The notes under the pieces: model-generated
The model's input: only the letters and a program-made list of their open reading frames with translations
The model's database searches: none
Told to the model about the DNA's origin: nothing
Assembly (NCBI GenBank): GCA_001662425.1
Contig: BDDC01000020.1
Location: forward strand, 84,888-148,887
DNA length: 64,000 nucleotides
Direction: 5' to 3'
Origin: Chlamydomonas sphaeroides
Lineage: Eukaryota; Chlorophyta; Chlorophyceae; Chlamydomonadales; Chlamydomonadaceae
Made by a program: the position numbers and the translations under genes
Shown here: positions 1 to 10,301 of the stretch, in pieces
Numbering within the stretch: position 1 is the first letter of the stretch
How the letters are laid out: each line of letters starts with the position of its first letter

Positions 1-1974
1 TCAGATAGAGTGCGGGGCTACAAAAGAGGGGGGGCCGAGGAGCATCGGCGTGCTGTCAGCGTCACGGCGGCGCGGCTAGGTGCAGGCATGCCTAGCTAGG
101 AGGCTCGGTCCGTGCCCCGAGGGCGTGTGGCGGGTAGGGTGGCGGGCTTGCTTGCTGCCCTGGTGCCCCCATGCCGAGCCTTGCCCGCGACCCACACACC
201 CGACCACCGATGCCCTGCCTTGCCCCCACCCCGCCCACCCACCGAGTCGGGGTGCGCTGCACGGCCTGTCGGCTCCACACCTGCTAGGGCAGTCAGACAT
301 CGGCAGGGAGCCAGCCACGACAGAGCGTCGGCAAATGAGCCAGCACGCCCCCGATCGGCACAGCTAGCCTACTAGCTACGTACTGTGACGCTACAGGCAG
401 CAGGTACCAGGAGGCCCCCCCGCAAACGACACTTTGTTGTTGGGCTGTGCCGGGGGTCTCTCCCTTCCCCGAGCCGCAGCCAGCCTCAGTCACCTCATCT
501 CCACGCAGGCTTGCTCCCATGCCCCCTTGCCCCCTTGCCCCTCGCAGCCGTGGCTCTACAGCCCCTTGGCCCCCCGTCCCAAGGCGCCCCCACCCTCGGG
601 ACCGTCTAGTTCGTTGTCGGGGCACATGCCGGCCGAGTCGCGCTCCTGCCGCATGCGCTCCGCCTCCTGTGCGGCGCGCGGCCACGGGGCCGGGGACTGA
701 GCAGCGGTGAGCGAAGGCCCGAGATGACGGGGCTGTGAGTCGACCCGGAGGCCAGGAGCACAGCAAGGCAGCCGCATGGGTAGCAACAACAGCACAGCTC
801 ACCTCGCCGCTGTTGCCGAGGCCGGTGCCGCTGCCGGCGTCGCGAGCCCGGCGGCGGCCGGGCCGGCCCACGCGGCGAGGCGCGGCGCTGCCGCCGCCGG
901 CCGAGGCGGCCGGCGGCAGGGATGCGCGCTGCGGGCGGCAGCCGTGCCGCGCCGCGAGCATGGGGCCGGGGGAGTGGGGTGCTGGGCGCGGCGCGGCGCG
1001 GGCGCGAGGGAGCGCCGACTGGCGCGCGACCTGCATGGCTGCCAAGGCTGCTGCTGCCGCTAATCACGACGATGCTGCCGTTGTCGTTCCGGTTGTTGCT
1101 TGTGTGTTCGTAAACAACGTGTGTGCGCTTCTAGGCGCCTTTGTGTACGCGACGCCTATCCTCCGGCCGTGGCCGGGTGCGTGCGTCATCGTTACGGCGC
1201 CCCCCGGCGCTCCGCCTCCAGTCCTGCCCCTGCCCCAGAGCCATCTTTGCCGCAGCGCGGCACGCGCATCCTGGACCGCAGGCGGCGCTTTCCTGCCTCG
1301 CCACCGGCAACGGCGCCTGCCGCGCGGCAGTTACCCGCCTTGGCAGCACGCGACGCCTCAGCAGCACATCAGTAGCGCTGTCAACCATCTTTCACAGGAG
1401 CGGACACTCCAGCACAGCGACGACACCTGCCAGCGCCCGAGCCGCTCGCAGCCTTTGCGGAGCGCTGCGCCGGTGGACGACTGCTGCTGCCGGCCGCCGC
1501 TCAGCTACTTGCTGTGTGCGACCCACGCGTCATCCTAGCCAGCCTTCGCGGAGTGCTGCGCCGCACAGCTGGGCCCGGAGGACCGCCTGAGCTGGACTGG
1601 CCCCGCCGATAGGCGGCTGCTGCCGGTGCTCAGCTCCTGTGTCCCTGCCACCACCCAACCCCCGGCCTCACGGGCCCTGGCCCTGCCCCTACGACCTGCA
1701 CCTCTCTCACGCGCCCGTGCACCGCCGTAAAATTAACAACGAAGCCAAACCCCTGAACCGGGCCTTCCGCCCTGCTCGTGGGCCCGCCGGCTCACGTCTG
1801 AGCATGTCTGCGCTGCACACACCCCCCCCCGACAACAACCCACACCTCCCGCTTGGTTCATGTGAAAGCACACACAGCAGGGTCCGCGTCGCAGCGGCCC
1901 CACCCAGCCGGCCCCGCTCCTCGGGGCCCCGCGCTACTGCTGTACGCCCTGTAGTACACTGCCGTACGCAATGC
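1..1974. other. Left-edge region without a supported gene
   Basis: No reading frame here shows a recognisable domain. The downstream end of this stretch should contain the 3' untranslated region of the minus-strand dehydrogenase whose stop codon is at 1975-1977. One exon-like piece sits on the minus strand at about 556-663: an AG acceptor followed by 35 charged codons beginning EAERMRQERDSAGMCPDNEL and a stop. It could be the last exon of an unseen gene, but no partner exon was found. The rest is GC-rich with runs of short direct repeats. Confidence 0.4.
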
Positions 1975-4900
1975 TCAGTAGAAGCCCATGACGCTGTAGC
2001 CGCCGTCCACCTGGATGACCTGGCCCGTGATGTAGGCGGCGGCGGGGCTGCACAAGAAGGCGGCCGTGCCTGGGGCCAGAGGGGCGGGCGGGTGGTTGGC
2101 CAATGGTCGGCCCACCGTGTGTTCGCTGGGAAGTCATAACGTAACACGCCCCGCAGAGCGGGTGGCGTGGCAGGCGGCGGCGGGGTTGCGGGGTTGCAAG
2201 GGAAGGCGGCCGCGCCTGGGCGTGCCAGGGTATGTGCCGGCACGTGAACACGGTGTGCCAAGGCCGGGCAGGTGGGGCTCAGGCCCGCGGGTCAACCCAG
2301 GATCAGGAGGGGTCCTCCTGCCCAGGATGGGTCCCGCACGCCCAGGCCCCCGGCCCCCCAGGCCCCCCAGGCCCCCGGCCCCAGGCCGCGATGCCCCCCA
2401 CATGCTGCGGGTGCGGGGCCGCTGCCCGCCCGCCGCGCCTCACCCGCCACCTCCTCCGGCAGCCCGATGCGGCCCATGGGCGTGCGGCGCAGCACCTCGG
2501 CCCTCATGGCCTCGTCCTGCGGAGGGAGGGAGGGAGCGAGGGGGGGAGGGAGGGAGGGAGGCGCCAGGGGCACGGCGGCGTGCAGCGGCCGCCGCCGGTG
2601 GGATGGAGGTTGGGTGATGCGCACGCGTCGCCGGTCAGACTGGGATGGAGCACACGCCCGTCAGCAGGCGAGTGGGGGTGGGTGGGTGGGGTACGCACAG
2701 CTGAAGCGCACCACTGCCTCCCCCTGGTTCCTCTGGCCTTGCAGCACCTGCAGCCTCCAACCGCCAGCCTCCAACCGCCTCCAACCGCCCCCAGCTAACC
2801 CTCTTGACCCGGCCACGAACCCACGCACCTGCAGCACCTGCAGCCTCCAACCACCAGCCTCAAATCACCCGGCTCCAACCGCCTCCAACTGCCTCCAACC
2901 GCCTCCAACCGCCTCGAACCAACACACGGTTGTCGCGCACCCGCGCACCCGCGCACCCACGCACCTGCAGCACCTGCAGCGCCAGGTCGGTGGCCGTGTA
3001 CCAGGGCGCCACGGCGTTGACCCGGATGCGGGCGGGCGCCCACTCGCAGGCCAGGTTCTTGGTGAGCTGGGGGCAGGGGCCGGGTGGGCGAGGACAGGGG
3101 AGACCGTGTGCATTGTTGGACGCACGTGCCCCGCCTGCGGCATGACGTCAGCAGCGCGGCGCCGGCATGACGGTTGCGTGACGTTGGTACGGCGGCTGCG
3201 ACCCCTGCCGTACCTGGTTCATGGCGGCCTTAGTCATTGCGTAGATGGTGCCGGACCTGGGCGGGCGCGGGTCGCACACAGCTTGGTGAGCCGCTGCCCG
3301 CCGTCTCGCCGGCCCTTGTCGCCCTTATTCCCCAAGCCCCCTGCCTGGCCCCCCTCCAGGATTGCGCCCCGTGCTGCTCTCCCCCCCAAGCCCCTGTGTT
3401 CCCCCTCCTGGTGCGCCCCCCGCGCGCACGGCTCACCCTGCGCGTCACTAGCCAATGGGTGCCCCCCACCCCGCGCCCCCATCCCCACCACACCAACCAC
3501 CGGGCCTTACCCGGCCACCAGGATTAGCACGCCACGGCCCGTCATACAGCAGCTAGCACGACCCCGCGTTCCAACCCCCCCCGTTCCAACACCCCCCGGC
3601 CCCCAACTATGCTTTATTCCCCGCCCTCAAGCCGGGTGCCCCATCCCCCACCCGCCCCACCGCATGGCCGTGGGCCCTCCCGCCACCGACGAGTTGAACA
3701 CGATGCTGCCGTCGCCGCTGGCCTTGAGCAGTGGCTGGAACAGCTGGGGGGGGGAGGGGGGGGCGGGGCGCGCAGGAACAGCAGCCGGTGGGCGGGGAAG
3801 GGGGCGCGGTGTGTGCGGGCTTGGTGGGGTGCGGGCGGGGGCGGCGGCAGCCCCTGCGACGAAGTGTGGCGTGGCGGGTTGGCTTTGAAGGGGTGCTTTG
3901 AGCAGCGGGTGGCATAGCTTGGGCGGTCGGTGGGAAGGCGGCGTGACAGCCGCAGGCACAGGCGGGGCGAGGAAGGCAGCGAAGCCACCTGCCCGCAGCC
4001 CGGCAGCAGCCGCGCGTGCCGTACCCAGCAGATGCCGTACGCCCTGCCGTACTGCCGTACCTGGCACAGATGGTACGACGACTCTAGGTTGGTCTTCATG
4101 AGAAAGCTGTAATCCTGCGGCCGTGCCGGGGGGAGACGGGGCAAGGGGGAATGATGGGGACGTGCGGGGGCGCTGGTCGGGTCCGCGACACCTGACCTGC
4201 GCCGCCTGTGGTGCTCAACTCGACAAACCTCCGAGCCGGCTGCGCCCCTAGCATCAGAGTAGCCCATGGCGGGTTTGCAGCCCTAGGCGATGCAGCGCCA
4301 CCTGCCCGGCGCCCTGCCAGCGAGGCGCACAGCAACCTCTCCGTGTACTGCACATGGTCGGTTGCTTGTGACAGGTCGGGTGCTCGCGCCCATCACACGT
4401 ATGAAAAGCTTCTGTTTGTGTCGTCATTGTGTGGTGCCGTGTCCATGCCTACAAAGGCAGACCAGCCGCACCTCCTCCGTGTACTCCACGGTGGGCTTGC
4501 GGATGTTGGTGCCCACATTGCTGACTGCGCGGTAGGGCGGGCGAGGCAGGGGTAGGGAGACAGTGATGCACGCCTGGTACCTAAGCTGTACTGCATGAGT
4601 GGGTTGCGAGCCAGTCGTGGCAACCGTCGTACTGGGAGCCTAGTGCGGCCAGGCCCCGGCAGCTCGAGGTGCTCATGTCAGGCGGCTGACCAGAAGCAGC
4701 CTCCCCGCCCCGCCCCCTCCGCCTGCGTTGCTGACTGCCGCAGCAGGGGCCGCCACCCCAGGCTGCCAACGACATACTGTACATACGACGGGGCCCCGCG
4801 GCACCACGGTACCAGGGCGCCGGGCGCCCCAGCAGCGGACCCCTGCACCCTCCGATGGGCTGCACCGCCGCGCCAAACAGCCCGCCGCCACCGGCAGCCT

Positions 4901-6601
4901 CACGGCCCTGACCCGCCACCCTGACCCGCGGCCCGGCCACTCCAGCGGCGCTCGCTCGCGGAGCGTCCCTGCGCTCGCCTCGCGAGTCCGACCGCAGGCG
5001 GTCGCCATGTGGCCGCTGCCTGCTCGTGCGTTCGCTTGCGTCCCTGCACCCGGGGCCTCATGACACCCCAATCCCCGCCACCGGCCCATCTGGCCCCGTT
5101 GCTGGCGGGGGCCCGGCGCCCCCCGCCTCCGACAGCGTGTGCCCTGCATGCCACACGCTACCTGTTGCCCAAGCCCCCTGCTCACTGAGGATGTTTAGCT
5201 GGCCGCCAAAGGCCTCCGACACCCGCGCCACCAGCTGCTCGCGCTGCGGCCGCTCCGACACATCGCAGGCGGCGCCCTGCAGGCAGGTACCCCCGGGGGG
5301 GCCGGGGCCGTTGGGCGGCGTACGGTCAGCCCGGCAGCTGCACACAGCGGCGTGCTGCGCCGGGCAGCGTACAGCCCCAAGCCCTGGGCCTTGGCTAGGG
5401 CCGGCCGGAGCCATGGCGGGGGCCGCGGCCAGGACCGTAGCGCGCGGTTGCTCCGTTCGCTGGACCCGGGCGCCCGGGGCCTTGCTGAACAGCGTGTCGC
5501 CGCCGCCTGCACGTCGAGCTCGGAGGCGCGTGCGGGTGCCCAAGACCGCGCCCTTGGCCGGGACTGTGCTGGGCCGGGCCGGGGCCCAATCCGGGGCTCT
5601 GGCCACCAGCCACCTGGACTTGGGCCCAAGCCGGCACCGCACGCCACGATGCATCGGCCCATGGTCATTCCCAGAGGCCCCAGCCGTGCGTCGCTCGGCA
5701 GAGCCGGGGCTCCTCCACGGTGGCGCCCTGCGGCCGACCCCTGGTTCGCCGCTGCCCGTGGCACCGCCCCCACCTGCACGTCCAGCCCGGCGGCGCGCCA
5801 CTCATCGATGCGCGCCTGCACGTCCGCCTCGGAGCGGGCGCAGACGTACACCTGACGGAGGGGCGGGTCGGGGGTTGGGAGGAGGGCATGGGATTGGAGA
5901 AGAGCAGGGGGAGGGGGGGACAGGGGACAGGGGACAGGGGATGCGACTGTTGAGCCATACGCTGTGAGCCATGCGGCGGGCGCTGCTGCGTCGGCGACGC
6001 TGTGAGAGGGCGGCATGGCCAGCGTGCGCGAGGTGCGGCAGCGTTCCCTTGCTTCCTTGGGTGGGGGCTGCTTCATCGCGCGTCGCCCTTGGCCAGTCCA
6101 CGTAGGACAGCATTATCGTGGAAGGGCAGGAGCCGCGAGGCCGCACACGAGCCAGCGCAGGGCCCCCCCGACACCGACATCGCCCCGCGGCCGTCGCCAC
6201 AGAACCCCACTCAGCACATGGCGTCAGCCGGAGCCAATGGCCCCGGGTCCAGCGCCCAAGTGCACGGAGCAGCTTCGGCAGCATGGGACAGTTCCCTGGC
6301 CCCCTCGCTGGCTTCCTCGCTGGCCCCCTTGCTCCTGGTGCCGCAGTGCAGCTGGTGGCCAGGGTGTCGGGCATGCCCCGCCCTCGCCCTGGGCCCCCAC
6401 ACGCGCCATGTGCCTCCATAGGGCAATGCTGCGGGGGACCGCTCTATTTTGGCCAGGGAACGCCGGCGCAAGTCTCGCCTTGGCGCCCAACCGGGCTAGC
6501 TCCTCGGCGATGGCTTTGCCGATGCCCCGGCTGGCCCCCGTGACCAGGGCCGTCTTGCCGCTCAGCCCGAAGCGCGCAGCCGCATGTTCTGCACTGGACA
6601 T
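1975..6601 (-). CDS. Tropinone-reductase-like short-chain dehydrogenase/reductase
   Basis: NAD(P)H-dependent oxidoreductase of the classical SDR fold, closest in motif pattern to plant tropinone reductase-like proteins; the substrate cannot be read from sequence. Ten exons, all in phase: 6601-6479, 5851-5774, 5276-5186, 4524-4472, 4114-4061, 3743-3661, 3256-3214, 3066-2965, 2516-2444, 2069-1975, giving 264 residues, the usual family length. Visible motifs are the cofactor loop TGASRGIG (21-28), the structural NVG of ILISNVGTN (about 96-104), the serine stretch VFNSSVAG (148-155), the catalytic YAMTK (166-170), the tropinone-reductase-like VAPWYTAT after the active site, and the C-terminal ITGQVIQVDGGYSV. 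No transit peptide is evident, so it is probably cytosolic. Intron 1 uses a GC donor (exon ends 6479, then GCGAGA). The intron before the ninth exon contains a CTCCAAC-type minisatellite. The start at 6601 gives a typical short N-terminus before the Rossmann strand. Confidence 0.9.
2736..2925. repeat. CTCCAACCGC-type minisatellite inside a dehydrogenase intron
   Basis: Imperfect tandem copies of a roughly 10-base unit resembling CTCCAACCGC, interrupted by CACCTGCAGCACCTGCAG-like segments that resemble the flanking exon end (exon 2965-3066 ends in CTGCAGGTGCTGCAG on the minus strand). It lies wholly within an intron. A G-rich GGGAGGGAGG tract at about 2521-2560 sits at the other end of the same intron. 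Confidence 0.75.
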
Positions 6602-6921
6602 GTTGTTGCGGCACCACTGCGATCGGGGGTGTGCTTAGCGGCCGACTTGCACGAAGCCAATTGGGACGTGTGGCCCGGAAGGGTGCGGAATGCCGGGTGT
6701 AGGCTGCTGTGTATCGCAAAGGGATTATGATCCGTAGTGTAGACGCAGTGCATGAGGTGAGCGAGGCCTGCGTTCCAGCAAGTTGATGCAATGGCCACGT
6801 AACGCTCGAACCCCAATCCTTGCGGCACACACACCACTACACAAGGCACTGCAGCCGCCGACGTACAGCCATATCACTGCTCATAGTACACGTCGAGACG
6901 CCACACGCTGAACTTGGCTTT
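6602..6921. promoter_or_regulatory. Shared divergent 5' region (dehydrogenase / NTPCR)
   Basis: Only 320 bases separate the start codons of the minus-strand dehydrogenase (6601) and the plus-strand NTPase (6922), so both promoters and 5' untranslated regions must lie here or overlap the genes. No clear TATA box is visible. The stretch is less GC-rich than the flanking exons. Promoter function is inferred from geometry alone. Confidence 0.45.
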
Positions 6922-8217
6922 ATGCCCCGGCACTTGTTCCTTACGGGCGACCCAGGCGTGGGCAAGTCCACACTTGTGCAGAAGGTGCTACAGCATCTGA
7001 GACAGCATCCATCGGAGCTGGGCAGCGTCGCGGCGTTGAGGGGTGACGATGGGGATGGCGCGGCTTTCGCGGGCTTCTGGACACAGGAGGTTAGGGAAGG
7101 CGGTCAGCGGATAGGCTTCGATGCCATACGTGTCAACGACGGTCAGCGAACATCTCTGGCGCGTGTCGCGATGGTAAGGCACGCGCGCGCCATGTGGCGG
7201 GCTTGTCCTTAGCGCGCTCCGGTGCATTGCGGCGCCGCAAGCGGCGCGCAAGTGGTGCAAGATGCCCTGCGCCCTTGACACGCATATAGCTTTAGCGAAG
7301 CCCTTGGGTTACCCTTCTTGATTGCCGCAGGGGCCCACCGCCCGCGGACAGCCTGCCGTGGGCAAGTATGCCGTCGACATTGCTAGCTTCGAGCGACTGG
7401 TGCTGCCCAGCCTAGACCCCGCCACGCCGCTGGTGGTCGTCGACGAAGTCGGTGAGTCTTTGCAAGAGACATGCAAAAACACGTTCCATCCTGACCGGCC
7501 CCGCTGGCGCTCCCTTCTCCCAGTGCTGGAATGACTGGGGCCAATGTTAATGATTGCCGCGTGCCGCTACACATGGGCCCCAACACTGCAGGCAAGATGG
7601 AGCTGTTCTCGACGCCCTTTCTCCGCGCTGTCTGCGCAGCACTGGACGCACCCAGTTGCGTCGTCTTCGGCACCATCCCGACGCCCCGCCAGGGCCGGGT
7701 CCTACCGGGCGTCGCTGCCGTGTCTGAGCGTCCAGACGTTCGGATCGTCACAGTCACGCGAGACAACCGTGATCGGCTGCTGCCAGAGCTGCTATCAGCG
7801 CTCACGGAGCAACTGAAGCTGCTGCAGCAGCGCCCGGAGCGTGGCGCCGGCAAGGCGTTCGGCGCCGTGGGCAGCGCAGGCGCTGGCCCCTCCGCGCAAC
7901 GACCGCGTAGCAGCCAGGGCCAGGGCGGTGCTGGCACGGCCGCGACCCAGCCGGCTGGGCGACCAGTGGCGCTCGGAGTGCGTCAAGCGGATGGCCCCAG
8001 CATTGGTTGCGGCCCTGGCGTGCCTTACTCGCTGCCCGGGCTGGCCCGGGTGTGCGACGGCTCAGGAGGTGCCGGTGGCGGCGCCGGTGGCGGCGCCGGT
8101 GGCGGCAGCCGCGGGGGCCGCTGGGCTCAGCCAGGCGGCCGTCCGGTGCCAGTGGCTTATGTGGGTCGGGGCGGAGCGTCCGTCTCCACCGCATCCGGCA
8201 GGCCAGCACCCAGCTGA
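6922..8217 (+). CDS. NTPCR: Nucleoside-triphosphatase, NTPCR/THEP1 family
   Basis: P-loop NTPase of the THEP1/cancer-related NTPase family, which hydrolyses nucleoside 5'-triphosphates; the cellular role is unclear in any organism. Exons 6922-7173, 7331-7451 and 7592-8217 join in phase to 332 residues. The Walker A loop is GDPGVGKST (9-17). A conserved WTQEVREGGQRIGFD block follows, then Walker B VVVDEVG (119-125), continued directly into KMELFS across the second splice; VFGTIP and VTRDNRDRLLPELL are the other family blocks. The animal protein is about 190 residues. Here the extra length comes from a small insertion after the P-loop helix and a roughly 110-residue C-terminal tail rich in Gly, Ala, Pro and Gln with a GAGGGAGGG run. 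The tail is an uninterrupted frame, but it could in part be untranslated if another splice exists. The start at 6922 places MPRHLFLTG exactly where the family begins. Confidence 0.9.
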
Positions 8218-9485
8218 AGGACATCGACGTTGCTCAATCAAGCAAGTCCGCAGCAATACGCGAGCGCCAACAATGGGCATCTCCTGCAATGGCACACCAG
8301 GTATGCGGCAGCCGATGGGCATTTACACATGTATGTATCAATGACATGCTCAGGAAGCGGCTGTACGGGTCAGGTCTTAGGAGATGGCCGTGGTGCCGGC
8401 ATACATAAGGTTCTGGCTGGGGATGAGGGATTTGCGTTCTGAAGGCGGGGCCATTTGGGCCTGCGGTCTTGGGCCTGCACTCTGTAGGGGAGCCTTTCGG
8501 GGCCCCTTCCAGGGGTTTCCGCAGACGTAGCTGCGGGCACGGCGGTTAGTGAAAGCTGGCCGTCAACCTCGTGGTTACGCGAATCGGCTCCGAACATGCA
8601 CATGGATCAAACACATAAGCTGTTGTGATAGGGTTGCGCCCGGGTGTAGCGGGTTACGCAGCCGGAGGCCGCCAGGTGCCCGCAACCCGTGACAATATCA
8701 TCTCCTCCCGCCCATGCAAGCTGATGAATGGCGCAGATCCCTGACTGCTTGGTCGGGGTTTCTCGTGTGCGTCGTTGAAGGGGCATTCGTAGCAACCTTC
8801 CGTTCGCGTCGCACCTGCTCACCCGCTCCCCTGTGCATTGGCATCCAGGTGTGCCCATGCATAGCTTGGCGTGAAAGCTACAGGGTTTTGGTTGCTATGC
8901 AGTTCCCATGTAGTCGTCGTACATTCTTTCTCGCGTCGGACAATATCCGCGCCCCTCGCGAAGTCGCACTGGAGCTGACACAACACCACACGTTCCCAGC
9001 CTCCGGTCGACGGGGCTAGAGTGTTTTTGAGCGAAGAGAAGAGAGATTCACAAGAAGACAAGTTACCGGCTGCTCGCGTTGCTGAAGCGCCGCGTGGAGA
9101 GCTTTCTGCCACCTCTGAGAGGTGCGCAACCGATGAGCTCACAGCGTCGGGGTTGTCGCTCCGGCGTTGCAGCGTTGGCCGGTGTGAACGCAGCGCTAGC
9201 ACCTTCGCTGTGCTCCTGCCGGCCAGGTTGTTGTGCAGCGCTATTTTGGAACTATTTGCGCAAGTTCAGCTACGTAGAACCGCAGCTCTGCACCTCTTTG
9301 GAAGATCGTGAAGGCCGCGGCCGAACTTCCGCGGTAGCTCGCCCTGGTAGCCTTGACACCTGCTTCGTTGTGAACGCTCGCCATACGGGCGACGTTTCTG
9401 TGCTCGCGCGCCGTTTCTGGCTTCGGATTCGGGACACCTCGCTTCACGTAATTCACCTTCACCCCCCCTGCAGACCTTCCTGAAG
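8218..9485. other. Intergenic: NTPCR 3' region and upstream region of the Met/Pro-rich gene
   Basis: No gene is supported here. The left part should be the 3' untranslated region of the NTPase; I found no TGTAA signal in it. The right part, about 9000-9485, leads into the start codon at 9486 and contains several upstream ATGs in short frames. Base composition is more AT-rich around 8600-9050 than in the coding regions. Confidence 0.4.
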
Positions 9486-10301
9486 ATGTCGACCGCCGTC
9501 GCTACTGCGCCTGTAAACATGAAGAAGCGTTCTGCGCCCGAGGCTGCGTGCCCGGCCGCGAAGAAGGCCGCCAAGGATGCGACTTCGACCGTTGTGCCGA
9601 CGACGACAGGTGTCAGCGGCCTCGGCGCCTGGCAGTACCCGCCTCTACCGATGGGCATGATGCCGCCCATGCCGTTTTGCATGCCAGGCATGCCTGGCAT
9701 GCCCGGCGCGCCGTTCTTCCCCTTCATGGGCATGGGAATGATGCCGCCGTTCTGGTTCCCCGGCATGGCTATGGCTGCGGCGGCTGCCAGCGCAAGTGCT
9801 GCGGCGATGCCTGGGATGGCTGGTGCGTGCGGCATGCCGGCTGCAGCAGCCGGCATGGCTCCTGGCATGTGGGCGTCCATGATGCCCACGTTCCCGGCCG
9901 CGCCGGTGGCCGCCGCCGCCCCCCCTGCTCGCACGAGCTCGGGTGTGTCGGCGGCCGCGATGCCGTCCGTCTCCTGCACGAACAGCGTGCCTACGGTCGG
10001 CGGCTACCAGTCGCCGTCGTCCCCTCCGCCAGTGGCATCGTCGCCGGTCTCTGTGTGCGGCCACGACGCGATGGAGCGCCCCGCCGAGGACGACGAGTTC
10101 GCCAACTTCATTGACTCGTTCCTTCGGTCGGGCGAGGGCGATAACGCTGACATCAATGCGCTGCAGGCGGCGCCCTCGGCGTCAGGCGGCAGCCACTGCA
10201 GCGACGACACGACTACGCACGAGGAGCGCGGCCTGCCGCGCAGCGACTCCCTGCTCAACCTGCTCGGCGCTGACCTGCCTGAGCTATCGGCCCTGTGCTA
10301 G
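9486..10301 (+). CDS. Intronless Met/Pro/Ala-rich protein with bipartite NLS-like N-terminus
   Basis: I do not recognise this gene. A single open frame of 271 residues starts MSTAVATAPVNMKKRSAPEA. Residues about 12-29 (KKR, spacer, KKAAK) look like a bipartite nuclear localisation signal. The middle, about 45-160, is low complexity, built from MPGMPGMPG, MGMMPP and poly-Ala blocks. The C-terminal third is different: acidic and hydrophobic patches (DDEFANFIDSFLRSGEGD and SDSLLNLLGADLPEL) resemble short activation-domain or LxxLL-type docking motifs. Continuous frame, biased but plausible composition and an organised C-terminus support coding. A nuclear regulatory role is inference only. It has no introns, unlike nearly all its neighbours. 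A candidate TGTAA signal lies far downstream at 11548-11552. Confidence 0.6.
   Translation: MSTAVATAPVNMKKRSAPEAACPAAKKAAKDATSTVVPTTTGVSGLGAWQYPPLPMGMMPPMPFCMPGMPGMPGAPFFPFMGMGMMPPFWFPGMAMAAAAASASAAAMPGMAGACGMPAAAAGMAPGMWASMMPTFPAAPVAAAAPPARTSSGVSAAAMPSVSCTNSVPTVGGYQSPSSPPPVASSPVSVCGHDAMERPAEDDEFANFIDSFLRSGEGDNADINALQAAPSASGGSHCSDDTTTHEERGLPRSDSLLNLLGADLPELSALC

Noticed and set aside
735..1538. 267-codon plus-strand open frame near the left edge
   Set aside because: Arg/Ala/Pro-rich with no domain; overlapping frames of similar length exist on the other strand, as expected in very GC-rich DNA.
2272..3888. 538-codon open frame on the plus strand
   Set aside because: It is opposite the dehydrogenase, and its composition (Pro, Ala, Arg, with repeated PPTASN pieces) comes from the intronic minisatellite and GC-rich antisense of real exons.
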